DNA from: Streptomyces sp. HNM0574
GTDB lineage: Bacteria; Actinomycetota; Actinomycetes; Streptomycetales; Streptomycetaceae
Direction of reading: 5' to 3'
DNA length: 64,000 bases
Assembly (NCBI RefSeq): GCF_012726235.1
Contig: NZ_JAASAH010000004.1
Location: forward strand, 310,001-374,000
The position numbers and the translations under genes are program-made. The number at the start of each line of letters is the position of its first letter. The first letter of the stretch is position 1. This document shows, piece after piece, positions 42,832-52,940 of this stretch. The notes below the pieces were generated by a model that ran no database searches, was not told the origin of the DNA, and saw only the letters and a program-made list of their open reading frames with translations.

Positions 42832-43704
42832 TCACCCGCCGAGGACGGCGGGCCCGGACGGGACGACGGGGGCCGTGCACAGCAGCTCCAGCACCGCGCC
42901 GTCCAGCGGTCCGCGCCCGGTGAGCCCGTCGTAGTCGGTGGTGACGAGCATCGTGCCGCCGGTGAGGCAGACGCCCGAGGGCTGCCAGGCGGGGACGGGG
43001 ACGTCGAGGAGGACGCGGCCCTCCGGCGCGAAGCAGCGCACGGCGGCGCCGCCGCGCAGCGCGCACCACAGCCGCCCGAACCCGTCGGCGGCCATCCCGC
43101 ACGGCAGCCCGTCCGCCTCGGCCACCCGCGCCAGGGTGCGCGAGGGACGCCGCAGGGCCCCGGTGTCCGGGTCGACGGGATGGGCCTCGATGTTCCGGCC
43201 CGCGAGGTAGAGCGTGCCCCCGTCCGGGGCGAAGGCGAGGCCTCGGGGTGCGGGGCGGCCGCCGGGCGGCAGGGCCTCGGTGACGCTCCCGTCCGGGCCG
43301 AGCAGCAGGACGCCGCCCGCCTCGGTGCCCGCCCAGACCCGGCCGCGCGGATCGCTCGCGGCGCAGCTGAGCGGTTCGGTGCGGGTGAGCCACCGCGCTC
43401 CGGCGGCGGGGTCGCCGTCCAGCACGGCGAAGCCGCCGCCGCAGGCCACGAGCCAGTCCGCGCCGTCCCCGGCGAGCGGGGCCGCGGCGAGCAGGTGCGC
43501 GGGGAGCCGTGCGGGGCCCGCGAGTTCCTCCAGGTCCGCCTCGGGGCCCGGCTCGTCGGGGATCTTCAGCAGCCGCCCGCCGGTGACGTCGGCCAGGACG
43601 ACGGTGCCGTCGCCGAGCAGCCGCGGGCCACCGCCCCTCTCCAGCCGGCCGGACGCGACCGGCCTTCCAGAACCCGGTGGTGAGGCGGACTTCTCGGGCA
43701 GCAT
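42832..43704 (-). CDS. SMP-30/gluconolactonase-like beta-propeller protein
   Basis: A protein of 290 residues made of repeated strands with sequences such as GRVWAGTEAGGVLLLGPDGS, GLAFAPDGGTLYLAGR and GFGRLWCALRGGAAVRCF, typical of SMP-30/NHL propellers that bind a divalent metal and hydrolyse lactones. ATG at 43704 is strongly supported by GGAGGAAG ten nt upstream. It is convergent with the methyltransferase, one base apart. Exact substrate unknown. Confidence 0.8.
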   Translation of the reverse strand: MLPEKSASPPGSGRPVASGRLERGGGPRLLGDGTVVLADVTGGRLLKIPDEPGPEADLEELAGPARLPAHLLAAAPLAGDGADWLVACGGGFAVLDGDPAAGARWLTRTEPLSCAASDPRGRVWAGTEAGGVLLLGPDGSVTEALPPGGRPAPRGLAFAPDGGTLYLAGRNIEAHPVDPDTGALRRPSRTLARVAEADGLPCGMAADGFGRLWCALRGGAAVRCFAPEGRVLLDVPVPAWQPSGVCLTGGTMLVTTDYDGLTGRGPLDGAVLELLCTAPVVPSGPAVLGG

Positions 43705-43912
43705 GAGCGGTCTTCCTCCTCCGGCCCGTGCCGCGGGCCGTCGCACCGGGGGTGCCGCCCCGTACGCAGGTGCGGCCGTTCCCGGGACCGTACCCGCCCG
43801 CGAGCCGGAGGCACCGCACTCCGGCGGCGTGCTCCGGCGCGCGGGAGCGGTCACGGGCGGGCGCCGCGAGCCCTCCCCGTCGGGGCCTCGCGGCGCCCCC
43901 GCCGCGGGGCCG

Positions 43913-44128
43913 TCAGCCCGCGGCCTCCTCGGCGCTGAGGCTCATCGGCCCGTACACCGTGCTGCCGTCCTCCAGGAGGGTCACCTGTTCGGTGCCGCCC
44001 TCCAGGAGGTCCTTCCAGACCTCCCCGATCCAGGACTCGGCGTCCCCCTGCGTGGGGAACTCCTCGGGCGTGACCGCCGGTTCGGTCTCCGTCCCGTCGG
44101 CCTTCTCGAATCGCCACGTCCACGCCAT
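43913..44128 (-). CDS. Small conserved hypothetical protein
   Basis: A protein of 71 residues (AWTWRFEKADGTETEPA, SWIGEVWKDLLEGGTEQVTL, STVYGPMSLSAEE). I recognise it as a conserved Streptomyces small protein without known function; it is acidic and soluble. Clear GGGAGGCGC ribosome-binding site. It is divergent from the cob genes. Confidence 0.75.
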   Translation of the reverse strand: MAWTWRFEKADGTETEPAVTPEEFPTQGDAESWIGEVWKDLLEGGTEQVTLLEDGSTVYGPMSLSAEEAAG

Positions 44129-44211
44129 GTGCGCCTCCCGACATCGACAGTTGCCTTCGGCAGACTAATGCCGGGTGCGCGGCCCACGTCCGGTCACGAG
44201 ACGATCGTGGT

Positions 44212-45447
44212 GTGGAACTCACTCTGCTCGGCACCGGCGCACCCGCCGGACTCCCCCGCCCCGGCTGCCCCTGCGCGAGCTGTGCGGCCGCGGTCGGCGA
44301 CGCCGCACGCGCCGCCACCGCACTGCTCGTCGACGCCACGCTGCTGCTCGACCTGACCCCGGGACCGGCCTTCGCCGCGGCCCGCGCCGGGCAGTCGCTG
44401 AACGGCGTGCGCCAGGTGTTCCTCTCCCACCCGCACAACGGTCCGGCGCGGGAGATCCCCGCCGGGCTCCCGGCCCCCGTCCGCGTACCGGACCGGCAGG
44501 AGCTGGCGCTGATCAGCGGTCACCGGGTGCGGGCCGTCGCGCTGGACGCGCCGGGCACCGGCTACGAGGTGACGGGCCCCGGCGGCGAACGGCTGCTGTA
44601 CCTCCCGCCGGGCACGGCCCCCGCCGGGCTGGGCCCCGCGCCGGACGGCCCCGACGACCAGGACGCGCGGGCGGACGGCACCGGCCCGTACGAGATGGTC
44701 GTGCTGGACGTCGTCGGGCGCCCGGACGCGCTGGCCCGGCTGCGGGCCTCCGGCGCGGTGACCCCGACGACCGACGTCGTCGCCGTCCACCTCGACCACG
44801 ACGTCCCGCCGTCCGAACTGCCCCGCAGGCTCGCCGCGGCGGGCGCCCGCGCGGTGCCGGACAGCACGACGCTGACGGTCGGCGAGTACCACGAGGTGCC
44901 GGACGTGCCGCGGCGGACGCTGGTCCTCGGCGGCGCCCGCTCGGGCAAGTCGGTGGAGGCGGAGCGGCGGCTGGAGAGCTTCCCCGGCGTGGTCTACGTC
45001 GCCACCGGCGGCACCAGGGACGGGGACCCGGAGTGGGCCGAGCGCGTCTCCACGCACCGCGAGCGGCGGCCCGCCTCCTGGCGCACGGAGGAGACCCGCG
45101 ACCTGGTGCCGCTGCTCGCCGCGGAGGGCCCGCCGCTGCTCGTCGACTGCCTGGCGCTGTGGCTGACGTACGCGATGGACGAGGTCGGCGCCTGGGACGA
45201 CGCGCGCTGGGCGGACGGCGGCGCCGGGGCGCTGGCGGAACGGGTCGCGGCGCTCACGGCGGCGGTGCGGGAGACGCCGCGCACCCTCGTCGCGGTGAGC
45301 AACGAGGTCGGCTCCGGCGTCGTCCCGGCGACGGCCGCCGGGCGGCGCTTCCGGGACGAACTGGGGCGGCTGAACGCGGCGTTCGCGGCCGAGTGCGAGC
45401 ACGTACTGCTCGTCACGGCGGGCATCGCGCAACCACTGCGCGGCTGA
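44212..45447 (+). CDS. cobU: MBL-like domain fused to adenosylcobinamide kinase
   Basis: A protein of 411 residues. Residues about 240-411 are CobU: P-loop VLGGARSGKS, then YVATGGTRDGDPEWAERVSTHRERRP, LVDCLALWLT and VSNEVGSG; it phosphorylates adenosylcobinamide and attaches GMP. Residues 1-220 look like a metallo-beta-lactamase fold (LTLLGTGAPAGLPRPGCPC and VFLSHPHNG), but the HxHxDH metal motif is degraded to SHPHNGPA. Vitamin B12 lower-loop assembly with cobT and cobS downstream. GTG start, 100 nt before cobT. Confidence 0.9.
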   Translation: MELTLLGTGAPAGLPRPGCPCASCAAAVGDAARAATALLVDATLLLDLTPGPAFAAARAGQSLNGVRQVFLSHPHNGPAREIPAGLPAPVRVPDRQELALISGHRVRAVALDAPGTGYEVTGPGGERLLYLPPGTAPAGLGPAPDGPDDQDARADGTGPYEMVVLDVVGRPDALARLRASGAVTPTTDVVAVHLDHDVPPSELPRRLAAAGARAVPDSTTLTVGEYHEVPDVPRRTLVLGGARSGKSVEAERRLESFPGVVYVATGGTRDGDPEWAERVSTHRERRPASWRTEETRDLVPLLAAEGPPLLVDCLALWLTYAMDEVGAWDDARWADGGAGALAERVAALTAAVRETPRTLVAVSNEVGSGVVPATAAGRRFRDELGRLNAAFAAECEHVLLVTAGIAQPLRG

Positions 45448-45546
45448 CGGCACCGGCGCGCGTGCCTCCCGCGCCCGCGCGGACGGGCCCGCGGCGCCCG
45501 CCCACGCGTACCGGCGCACGCGGGTGGTGCCGTACGCTTCGCGACC

Positions 45547-46680
45547 ATGAGTGACCGCACCTCGGACCGCGACCGTGCCCGTGACCTGGACCTGGACGAC
45601 TTCTCCGATCTCATCGAGCGCCCGCACGGCGGACGCCGCCGCGAGGCCGAGGAGCGGCGGGCCCGGATGGAGCTGCCCCCTCGGGCGCTGGGCCGGCTGG
45701 ACGATCTCGCGGAGTGGCTGACGGCGGCCCAGGGCCGCGTCCCGGCCGAGCCGGTGCGCAGCCCCCGCCTGGTGCTCTTCGCCGGTGACCACGGCGTCGC
45801 CGGGCAGGGCGTCTCGACCCGGGCCGCGGGCAGCGCGTCCGAGCTGGTGCGCGCCGCGCTGGACGGCACCTCGGCCGAGGCGGTGCTGGCCCGACGGGCC
45901 GGAGTCCCGGTGCGGGTGGTCGACATGGCGCTGGACTGCGATCCGGACGCGTTCCCCGAGGAGGTGACGCGGTACCGGGTGCGCCGCTCCTCCGGCCGGC
46001 TGGACGTCGAGGACACGCTGACCGCCGAGGAGGCGGAGCGGGCCTTCCGCGCGGGCATGGCCGTCGCCGACGAGGAGGCCGACCGGGGCACCGACCTCGT
46101 CGTCCTGGGCGACCTGTCGGTGGGCGGCACCACGGCGGCGGCGACGCTGATCGCCGCGCTCTGCGGAACGGACGCCTCCGTCGTCACCGGCCGGGGCAGC
46201 GGGCGGATCGACGACCTCGCGTGGATGCGCAAGTGCGCCGCCGTACGGGACGGTCTGCGCCGGGCCAGGCCGGTGCTGGGCGACCAGCTGAAGCTGCTGG
46301 CGGCGGTCGGCGGCGCCGACCTGACGGCCGTCACCGGCTTCCTGCTCCAGTGCGCGGTGCGGCGGACGCCGGTGATCCTGGACGGCGTGGTGTCGGCGGC
46401 CTGCGCGCTGGTGGCGCAGCGGGTCGCCTTCCGCGCGCCCGACTGGTGGGTGGCGGGCCACGTGAGCGGCGAGCCCGCGCAGGAGAAGGCCCTCGACCGG
46501 CTCTCCCTCGACCCGCTGCTCGCCCAGGACGTGGCCCTCGGCGGCGGCGCGGGCGCCCTGCTGGCGCTGCCGCTGGTGCAGGCCGCCGCCCAGCTCACCG
46601 CCGAACTGCCGGTCGCGGACGCGCCGTCGGCCGAGGACGGCGCGGCGGACGAGGCCCTGGACGCGGTCGACGCCACGTGA
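45547..46680 (+). CDS. cobT: Nicotinate-nucleotide:dimethylbenzimidazole phosphoribosyltransferase
   Basis: A protein of 377 residues. It makes alpha-ribazole phosphate for the cobalamin lower ligand. Family motifs: LVLFAGDHGVAGQGVS, VLGDLSVGGTTAAATLIAAL, VGGADLTAVTGFLLQCA and GHVSGEPAQEKALDRL. The motif that normally reads LGEGxGA, with the catalytic Glu, is LGGGAGA here. The first 45 residues are an Asp/Arg-rich extension. The stop overlaps the cobS start (GTGA). Confidence 0.92.
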   Translation: MSDRTSDRDRARDLDLDDFSDLIERPHGGRRREAEERRARMELPPRALGRLDDLAEWLTAAQGRVPAEPVRSPRLVLFAGDHGVAGQGVSTRAAGSASELVRAALDGTSAEAVLARRAGVPVRVVDMALDCDPDAFPEEVTRYRVRRSSGRLDVEDTLTAEEAERAFRAGMAVADEEADRGTDLVVLGDLSVGGTTAAATLIAALCGTDASVVTGRGSGRIDDLAWMRKCAAVRDGLRRARPVLGDQLKLLAAVGGADLTAVTGFLLQCAVRRTPVILDGVVSAACALVAQRVAFRAPDWWVAGHVSGEPAQEKALDRLSLDPLLAQDVALGGGAGALLALPLVQAAAQLTAELPVADAPSAEDGAADEALDAVDAT

Positions 46681-47492
46681 CCGCGCAGGACCCCGCCGCT
46701 CAACTCCCCTCCCCCGCCCGCCCGTCCGAGGGTCTGCGCTTCGCGCTGGGCACGCTGACCGTGCTGCCCGTACGGGTGGAGCGCTGGGACCGCCCGGCCG
46801 CCAGGACCGGGATGCTGTGCGCGCCGGGCGCCGGGCTCGTCGTCGGCCTGGCCGCGGCGGCCGCCGGGTGCCTGCTGCTGGTGCTGGGCGCGTCGCCGCT
46901 GCTCGCGGCCGTGGTCGCCGTCGCCGTCCCGGCGGCGCTGACCCGGGGGCTGCACCTGGACGGGCTGGCGGACGTCGCGGACGGGCTCGGCAGCGGGAAG
47001 CCGGCGGACGACGCGCTGCGGATCATGAAGCAGTCGGACATCGGCCCGTTCGGGGTGATCACCCTCGTCCTGGCGCTGCTGGGCCAGATCGCCGTGCTGA
47101 GCGAGCTGTTCGCGCGGGGCTGGGCGGCCGGGGGCACGGCCGTCGTGGTCTCCGCCGTGGTGGCCCGTACGGCGCTGACGCTGGCCTCCCGCTCCGGTGT
47201 CCCGGCCGCGCGGCCCGAGGGGCTGGGCGCCGCCGTCGCCGGAACCGTCCCCGCCGCCCGGGCCCGCGCCGCGGCGGCCGTGGTCGCGCTGCTCGCCGCG
47301 CTCGCCGGGGCCGCACTCGGCGGCGTCCCGGGGGCCGTGGCGTACGCGGCCGCCGCCGTGCTGGGGCTCGCCGCGGGCGAGGCGCTGCTGCGGCACTGCC
47401 GCCGCCGCTTCGGCGGGGTCACCGGCGACGTCTTCGGCGCGCTGGCGGAGACCGCGGCCACCGCGACGCTGGTCGTCCTCGCTCTCGGCTGA
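46677..47492 (+). CDS. cobS: Adenosylcobinamide-GDP ribazoletransferase (cobalamin synthase)
   Basis: A membrane enzyme of 271 residues with about seven helices. It joins adenosylcobinamide-GDP with alpha-ribazole phosphate, the last step of the nucleotide loop. Signatures: RGLHLDGLADVADGLGS with the acidic cluster, and DIGPFGVITLVL near 120. Start is GTG overlapping cobT. No cobalamin riboswitch is seen before the operon. Confidence 0.94.
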   Translation: MTAQDPAAQLPSPARPSEGLRFALGTLTVLPVRVERWDRPAARTGMLCAPGAGLVVGLAAAAAGCLLLVLGASPLLAAVVAVAVPAALTRGLHLDGLADVADGLGSGKPADDALRIMKQSDIGPFGVITLVLALLGQIAVLSELFARGWAAGGTAVVVSAVVARTALTLASRSGVPAARPEGLGAAVAGTVPAARARAAAAVVALLAALAGAALGGVPGAVAYAAAAVLGLAAGEALLRHCRRRFGGVTGDVFGALAETAATATLVVLALG

Positions 47493-47753
47493 GCGGACCG
47501 CCCGTTCAGGGATACCGATCCGCCTGCCGGGTACGGGAGTTGACCGGCGGCAGGGGCGCCGTCCCCGTCGCGGGCCGGGGCGGGACGGCGTACCGGCCGG
47601 CGGCCCGGGAACGGGCGAACAGGCCGGTACGGACGGGCCGGTAGCGCATAGGGTCGCGAAAACGCCCGGGATCACACGGGCATACCATGCCCGAAGTGCC
47701 CGAAGCCGTCCCAGAGATACCCGGCTTCATCAAGGAAGAAGGTCTCCCCCACA

Positions 47754-49334
47754 GTGTCTGCACTGACTCTCAGCACCTCGTCCGCCGCGACGCTGCGCGC
47801 GGACGCGGTCGTCATCGGCATCGCCAAGGGCCGCCCCTCGGGCAAGGCCGCCGTCTCCGTCGCCCCCGGCGGCGAGGCCGTGGACACGGCGTTCGGCGGG
47901 AAACTCGCCACCACGCTGGACACGCTCGGGGCGAGCGGCGCCGAGGGCGAGGTCACCAAGGTCCCCGCCCCGGCGAGCGGGGTGAAGGCGCCGGTCGTGC
48001 TCGCGGTCGGGCTCGGTGAAGCGCCCGCCGAGGGCGAGCCGTTCGCGCCCGAGGTGCTGCGCCGCGCGGCCGGTTCGGCGGCGCGCGCCCTGTCCGGTAC
48101 CAAGAAGGCCGCGTTCGCGCTGCCCGTCGAGGACGTCGCGGCCGTCGCCGCCGTCGCCGAGGGCGCGCTGCTGGGCGCGTACGCCTTCACCGCGTACCGC
48201 GGCAACAGCGGCGACGCCGGCAAGGACGCCGCGGGCAAGAAGTCCGCGAAGGCCGAGAAGGCCGGTGACGCCTCCGCGCCGCTCGCCGAGATCGCCGTCG
48301 TCGGCGCCAAGCCGCGCGACAAGGAGCACAAGGCCGCGGTGGAGCGCGCCCAGGTGCTCGCGGACGAGGTGCACCGCGCGCGCGACCTCATCAACACCCC
48401 CTCGAACGACCTCACCCCGAAGACCTTCGCCGCGCAGGCGCAGGCCGCGGCCAAGGAACACGGCCTGAAGGCCGAGGTGCTGGACGAGAAGGCGCTGGCG
48501 AAGGGCGGCTACGGCGGCATCCTCGGCGTCGGCCAGGGCTCGGCCAACCCGCCCCGGCTGGTGCGGATTTCGTACACCCACCCCAAGGCGGAGAAGACCC
48601 TCGCGCTCGTCGGCAAGGGCATCACCTACGACTCGGGCGGCATCTCGCTCAAGCCCGCCGGGCACAACGAGACGATGAAGTCCGACATGAGCGGCGCCGC
48701 CGCCGTGTTCGGCGCGGTCGTCGCGGCCGCCAGGCTCGGCGTCCGGGCCAACGTGACGGGCTGGCTGGCCCTCGCGGAGAACATGCCCTCCGGCACCGCC
48801 ACCCGCCCCGGTGACGTGCTGACGATGTACAGCGGCAAGACCGTCGAGGTGCTCAACACCGACGCGGAGGGCCGTCTGGTCCTGGCCGACGCGCTGACCC
48901 GCGCCTGCGAGGAGTCCCCCGACGCGCTCGTGGACGTCGCGACGCTGACCGGCGCGATGGTGCTGGCCCTCGGCAAGCGCACCTTCGGCGTGATGGCGAA
49001 CGACGAGGCGTTCCGTACCGCGGTGCACGAGGTGGCCGAGGACGCGGGCGAGGACTCCTGGCCGATGCCGATGCCCGCGTACCTGCGCCAGGGCATGGAC
49101 TCGCCGGTCGCCGACATCGCCAACATGGGCGACCGGATGGGCGGCGGCCTGGTGGCCGGGCTGTTCCTCCAGGAGTTCGTCACCGAGGGAACCCCCTGGG
49201 CGCACCTGGACATCGCGGGCCCGTCCTTCAACGAGTCCGGCCCGTACGGCTACACGCCCAAGGGCGGCACCGGTTCGGCGGTCCGCACGCTGCTGCGGCT
49301 CGCGGAGGAGACCGCGGAGGGCGGCCTCGGCTGA
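47754..49334 (+). CDS. pepA: Leucyl aminopeptidase (M17)
   Basis: A protein of 526 residues. The catalytic domain (about 200-526) has LVGKGITYDSGGISLKP and NTDAEGRLVLADAL, carrying the Lys, Asp and Glu residues that bind the two metal ions, with Arg in the second motif. It releases N-terminal residues from peptides; in some bacteria PepA also binds DNA. GTG start. The 261 bp upstream contain a short GGGCA/TGCCC repeat but no clear promoter boxes. Confidence 0.96.
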   Translation: MSALTLSTSSAATLRADAVVIGIAKGRPSGKAAVSVAPGGEAVDTAFGGKLATTLDTLGASGAEGEVTKVPAPASGVKAPVVLAVGLGEAPAEGEPFAPEVLRRAAGSAARALSGTKKAAFALPVEDVAAVAAVAEGALLGAYAFTAYRGNSGDAGKDAAGKKSAKAEKAGDASAPLAEIAVVGAKPRDKEHKAAVERAQVLADEVHRARDLINTPSNDLTPKTFAAQAQAAAKEHGLKAEVLDEKALAKGGYGGILGVGQGSANPPRLVRISYTHPKAEKTLALVGKGITYDSGGISLKPAGHNETMKSDMSGAAAVFGAVVAAARLGVRANVTGWLALAENMPSGTATRPGDVLTMYSGKTVEVLNTDAEGRLVLADALTRACEESPDALVDVATLTGAMVLALGKRTFGVMANDEAFRTAVHEVAEDAGEDSWPMPMPAYLRQGMDSPVADIANMGDRMGGGLVAGLFLQEFVTEGTPWAHLDIAGPSFNESGPYGYTPKGGTGSAVRTLLRLAEETAEGGLG

Positions 49335-49348
49335 CGTCCGCTCCGCAC

Positions 49349-49389
49349 GGGGCGGTTCCGCCGGGCGCACGGTCCGGCGGAACCGCCCC
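49349..49389 (+). terminator. Terminator after pepA
   Basis: Near-perfect 16-bp stem (GGGGCGGTTCCGCCGG) with an 8-9 base loop. The rest of the 373-bp gap before lpd holds a smaller GGCCGG hairpin (49383-49404 region) and presumably the lpd promoter; no clear -35/-10 pair seen. Confidence 0.8.
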
Positions 49390-49707
49390 CGGCCGGGGTG
49401 AGAGACCGGCCACACCGCGCCGGACGTCCGCGCGCGTGCGGGAGCGCGCCCGTACGGCACCGACGCCGGTGTCACCAGGCACGGGAGAGGCGTGATCGCT
49501 CTGGGCGAACGGGCCCCCGGAGGCCACTTCACCGGCCCGGCGTCCCGGCTCCGGCCGACAAGTGCGAAGATGGATCCCCGGCAGGACAGGGCCCCAGCGC
49601 ACGGCTTCACCCAAAGCCGAGTCAGGGCCGAGTAAACAGCGGCCGCACATACAGCCGCCCGGTCACAGGAGACCGGCTCCGGCGTACCCATGCATGGAGG
49701 ACGTGAC

Positions 49708-51096
49708 GTGGCGAACGACGCCAGCACCGTTTTCGACCTAGTGATCCTCGGAGGCGGTAGCGGCGGTTATGCCGCTGCCCTGCGCGGGGCGCAGCTGGGT
49801 CTCGATGTCGCCCTGATCGAGAAGAACAAGCTGGGCGGTACCTGCCTGCACAACGGCTGCATTCCCACCAAGGCGCTGCTGCACGCCGGCGAGCTGGCCG
49901 ACCAGGCCCGCGAGGGTGCCGAGTTCGGCGTGAAGACCACCTTCGACGGCATCGACATCGAGGGCGTCCACAAGTACAAGGACGGGGTCATCTCCGGCCT
50001 GTACAAGGGCCTGCAGGGCCTGGTCGCCTCCCGCAAGGTGACCTACGTCGAGGGCGAGGGCAAGCTCACCTCCGCCACCTCCGTCGACGTCAACGGCCAG
50101 CGCTACGAGGGCCGCCACATCCTGCTGGCGACCGGCTCCGTGCCCAAGTCCCTGCCCGGCCTGGAGATCGACGGCAACCGGATCATCTCCTCGGACCACG
50201 CGCTGAACCTGGACCGCGTGCCGAAGTCGGCCATCGTCCTCGGCGGCGGCGTCATCGGCGTCGAGTTCGCCTCCGCGTGGAAGTCCTTCGGCACGGACGT
50301 CACCATCGTCGAGGGTCTGCCGCACCTGGTCCCGGCCGAGGACGAGAGCAGCTCCAAGCTGCTGGAGCGGGCCTTCCGCAAGCGGGGCATAAAGTTCCAG
50401 CTCGGCTCCTTCTTCGAGAAGGCCGAGTACACGGACGGCGGCGTCAAGGTCTCCCTCGCCAACGGCAAGGAGTTCGAGGCCGAGGTCCTGCTCGTCGCGA
50501 TCGGCCGCGGCCCGGTCTCCCAGGGCCTGGGCTACGAGGACGCCGGGGTCGCCATGGACCGCGGCTTCGTCACCGTCGACGAGTACTGCCGGACGAACGT
50601 TCCGACGATCTCCGCCGTCGGCGACCTCATCCCCACGCTCCAGCTGGCGCACGTCGGCTTCGCCGAGGGCATCCTCGTCGCCGAGCGGCTCGCGGGCCTC
50701 AACCCCGTGCCGGTCGACTACGCCGGTGTGCCGCGCGTGACCTACTGCCACCCCGAGGTCGCCTCCGTCGGCCTCACGGAGCAGCAGGCCAAGGACGCGT
50801 ACGGTGCGGACAAGGTCGTCACGCTCAAGTACAACCTCGCGGGCAACGGCAAGAGCAAGATCCTCAAGACCACGGGTGAGATCAAGCTCGTCCAGGTCCG
50901 CGACGGTGCCGTGGTCGGCGTCCACATGGTCGGTGACCGCATGGGTGAGCAGGTCGGCGAGGCCCAGCTGATCTACAACTGGGAGGCGCTGCCCGCCGAG
51001 GTGGCACAGCTCATCCACGCCCACCCGACGCAGAACGAGGCCCTCGGCGAGGCGCACCTGGCCCTCGCGGGCAAGCCGCTGCACTCCCACGACTGA
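49708..51096 (+). CDS. lpd: Dihydrolipoyl dehydrogenase (E3)
   Basis: A flavoprotein of 462 residues. FAD-binding [17 protein letters not shown], redox disulfide [16 protein letters not shown]-binding [13 protein letters not shown], and C-terminal His-Glu pair in [13 protein letters not shown]. It reoxidises dihydrolipoamide on the E2 protein encoded 58 nt downstream. GTG at 49708 is preferred over ATG at 49690 because GGAGG lies between them at the right distance. Confidence 0.97.
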   Translation: MANDASTVFDLVILGGGSGGYAAALRGAQLGLDVALIEKNKLGGTCLHNGCIPTKALLHAGELADQAREGAEFGVKTTFDGIDIEGVHKYKDGVISGLYKGLQGLVASRKVTYVEGEGKLTSATSVDVNGQRYEGRHILLATGSVPKSLPGLEIDGNRIISSDHALNLDRVPKSAIVLGGGVIGVEFASAWKSFGTDVTIVEGLPHLVPAEDESSSKLLERAFRKRGIKFQLGSFFEKAEYTDGGVKVSLANGKEFEAEVLLVAIGRGPVSQGLGYEDAGVAMDRGFVTVDEYCRTNVPTISAVGDLIPTLQLAHVGFAEGILVAERLAGLNPVPVDYAGVPRVTYCHPEVASVGLTEQQAKDAYGADKVVTLKYNLAGNGKSKILKTTGEIKLVQVRDGAVVGVHMVGDRMGEQVGEAQLIYNWEALPAEVAQLIHAHPTQNEALGEAHLALAGKPLHSHD

Positions 51097-51154
51097 CCGT
51101 ACGTCGGGCGCGACGCACGACCACATCCGCACTTTTAAAGGAGCAACCGAAACC

Positions 51155-52873
51155 ATGGCGGTTTCCGTATCCCTGCCGGCGCTCGGCGAGAGCGTCACCG
51201 AGGGCACCGTCACCCGCTGGCTGAAGGCCGAGGGTGAGCACGTCGAGGCCGACGAGCCGCTGCTCGAGGTCTCGACCGACAAGGTCGACACCGAGATCCC
51301 GGCCCCCGCTTCCGGGACCCTCTCCTCCATCAAGGTCGCCGAGGACGAGACCGTCGAGGTCGGCTCCGAGCTGGCGATCATCGACGACGGCTCCGGCGCC
51401 CCCGCGGCCGAGGCCCCCGCCGCCGAGCCGGCCCCGGCCGCCGAGCCGGAGCCCGCGGCCGAGGCCGCCCCGGCGCCCGCCGCCGAAGCCGCTCCGGCAG
51501 CCCCGGCCGCCGGTTCCGCCGAGGGCACCGACGTGGTGCTGCCGGCGCTCGGCGAGTCCGTCACCGAGGGCACCGTCACCCGCTGGCTGAAGCAGGTCGG
51601 CGAGGAGGTCTCCGAGGACGAGCCGCTGCTCGAGGTCTCCACCGACAAGGTCGACACCGAGATCCCGGCCCCGGCTTCCGGCACCCTGCTGGAGATCACC
51701 GTCGGTGAGGACGAGACGGCCGAGGTCGGCTCGAAGCTCGCCGTCATCGGCGCCGCCGGTGCCGCCCCGGCCGCCGCCGAGGCCCCGGCCGCTCCGGCTC
51801 CGGCCGCCGAGCCCGCGCCGGCCCCGGCTCCGGCTCCGGAGCCCGCTCCGGCTCCGGCCGCCCCCGCGGCGCCCGCCGCCCCGGCTCCGGCCCCGGCCGC
51901 CGCTCCGGCTGCCCCGGCTCCGGTCGCGGGTGACGCCGAGGGTGCGTACGTCACGCCGCTGGTGCGCAAGCTGGCCGCCGAGCACGGGGTGAACCTCTCG
52001 CAGGTCCAGGGCACCGGCGTCGGTGGCCGTATCCGCAAGCAGGACGTCGTGGAGGCCGCCGAGGCCGCCAAGGCTCCGGCCCCGGCTGCCGCTCCGGCCG
52101 CCGCCGCTCCGGCCGCCGCGTCGAAGGCTCCGGTCATCGAGGCGTCGCCGCTGCGGGGTCAGACGGTGAAGATGCCGCGGATGCGCAAGGTCATCGGCGA
52201 CAACATGATGAAGGCCCTGCACAGCCAGGCCCAGCTCACCAGCGTGGTCGAGGTCGACGTCACCAAGATCATGAAGCTGCGCGGCCGCGCCAAGGACGCC
52301 TTCGCAGCCCGCGAGGGCGTGAAGCTCTCCCCGATGCCCTTCTTCGTCAAGGCAGCCGCCCAGGCGCTGAAGGCCCACCCGGCCGTCAACGCCCGCATCA
52401 ACGACGACGAAGGCACCATCACCTACTTCGACGTCGAAAACATCGGCATCGCCGTCGACGCCGAAAAGGGCCTGATGACCCCCGTCATCAAGGAGGCCGG
52501 GAACCTCAACCTGGCCGGCATCGCCAAGAAGACCGCCGAGCTGGCGGGCCGGGTGCGCAACAACCAGATCTCCCCCGACGACATGTCCGGGGCGACCTTC
52601 ACCGTCAGCAACACCGGTTCGCGCGGCGCCCTGTTCGACACGGTCATCGTGCCGCCGAACCAGGTCGGCATCCTCGGCATCGGCGCCACCGTCAAGCGCC
52701 CCGTCGTCGTGGACCACCCGGAGCTCGGCGAGACCATCGCCGTGCGCCACATGACCTACCTCGCCCTCTCCTACGACCACCGTCTCGTGGACGGCGCCGA
52801 CGCGGCCCGTTACCTGACCACGGTCAAGCAGATCCTGGAGGCCGGCGAGTTCGAGACCGAGCTGGGCCTGTAA
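51155..52873 (+). CDS. sucB: Dihydrolipoamide acyltransferase (E2) with two lipoyl domains
   Basis: A protein of 572 residues: lipoyl domain 1 (1-78, lipoyl Lys in [10 protein letters not shown]), Ala/Pro/Glu linker, lipoyl domain 2 (about 127-203, same motif), a long Pro/Ala linker, a peripheral-subunit-binding domain ([15 protein letters not shown], about 267-303) and the catalytic core (about 345-572) ending with [16 protein letters not shown]. Traditionally called 2-oxoglutarate dehydrogenase E2. Placed between lpd and aceE with no odhA nearby, it may instead serve the pyruvate dehydrogenase, as DlaT does in mycobacteria. The two lipoyl segments are almost identical at the DNA level. Confidence 0.95.
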   Translation: MAVSVSLPALGESVTEGTVTRWLKAEGEHVEADEPLLEVSTDKVDTEIPAPASGTLSSIKVAEDETVEVGSELAIIDDGSGAPAAEAPAAEPAPAAEPEPAAEAAPAPAAEAAPAAPAAGSAEGTDVVLPALGESVTEGTVTRWLKQVGEEVSEDEPLLEVSTDKVDTEIPAPASGTLLEITVGEDETAEVGSKLAVIGAAGAAPAAAEAPAAPAPAAEPAPAPAPAPEPAPAPAAPAAPAAPAPAPAAAPAAPAPVAGDAEGAYVTPLVRKLAAEHGVNLSQVQGTGVGGRIRKQDVVEAAEAAKAPAPAAAPAAAAPAAASKAPVIEASPLRGQTVKMPRMRKVIGDNMMKALHSQAQLTSVVEVDVTKIMKLRGRAKDAFAAREGVKLSPMPFFVKAAAQALKAHPAVNARINDDEGTITYFDVENIGIAVDAEKGLMTPVIKEAGNLNLAGIAKKTAELAGRVRNNQISPDDMSGATFTVSNTGSRGALFDTVIVPPNQVGILGIGATVKRPVVVDHPELGETIAVRHMTYLALSYDHRLVDGADAARYLTTVKQILEAGEFETELGL

Positions 52874-52904
52874 GGACCCGCTCGGCTCGCAGCCGCAGCA
52901 CCTC

Positions 52905-52940
52905 GGCGCCCCCGCCCGGACATGTCCGGGCGGGGGCGCC
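52905..52940 (+). terminator. Perfect 36-nt palindromic terminator after the E2 gene
   Basis: Two 18-base arms (GGCGCCCCCGCCCGGACA and its complement) meeting without a spacer. The remaining 315 bp up to the GntR gene hold no gene; a possible -10 (TATCGT near 53217) precedes it. Confidence 0.8.

Noticed and set aside
43850-45546. Looked for a cobalamin riboswitch before or within cobU-cobT
   Set aside because: No B12-box-like sequence or suitable structure seen.
47506-47763. An 85-codon minus-strand frame upstream of pepA
   Set aside because: Covers the pepA leader, no ribosome-binding site and no recognisable motif.
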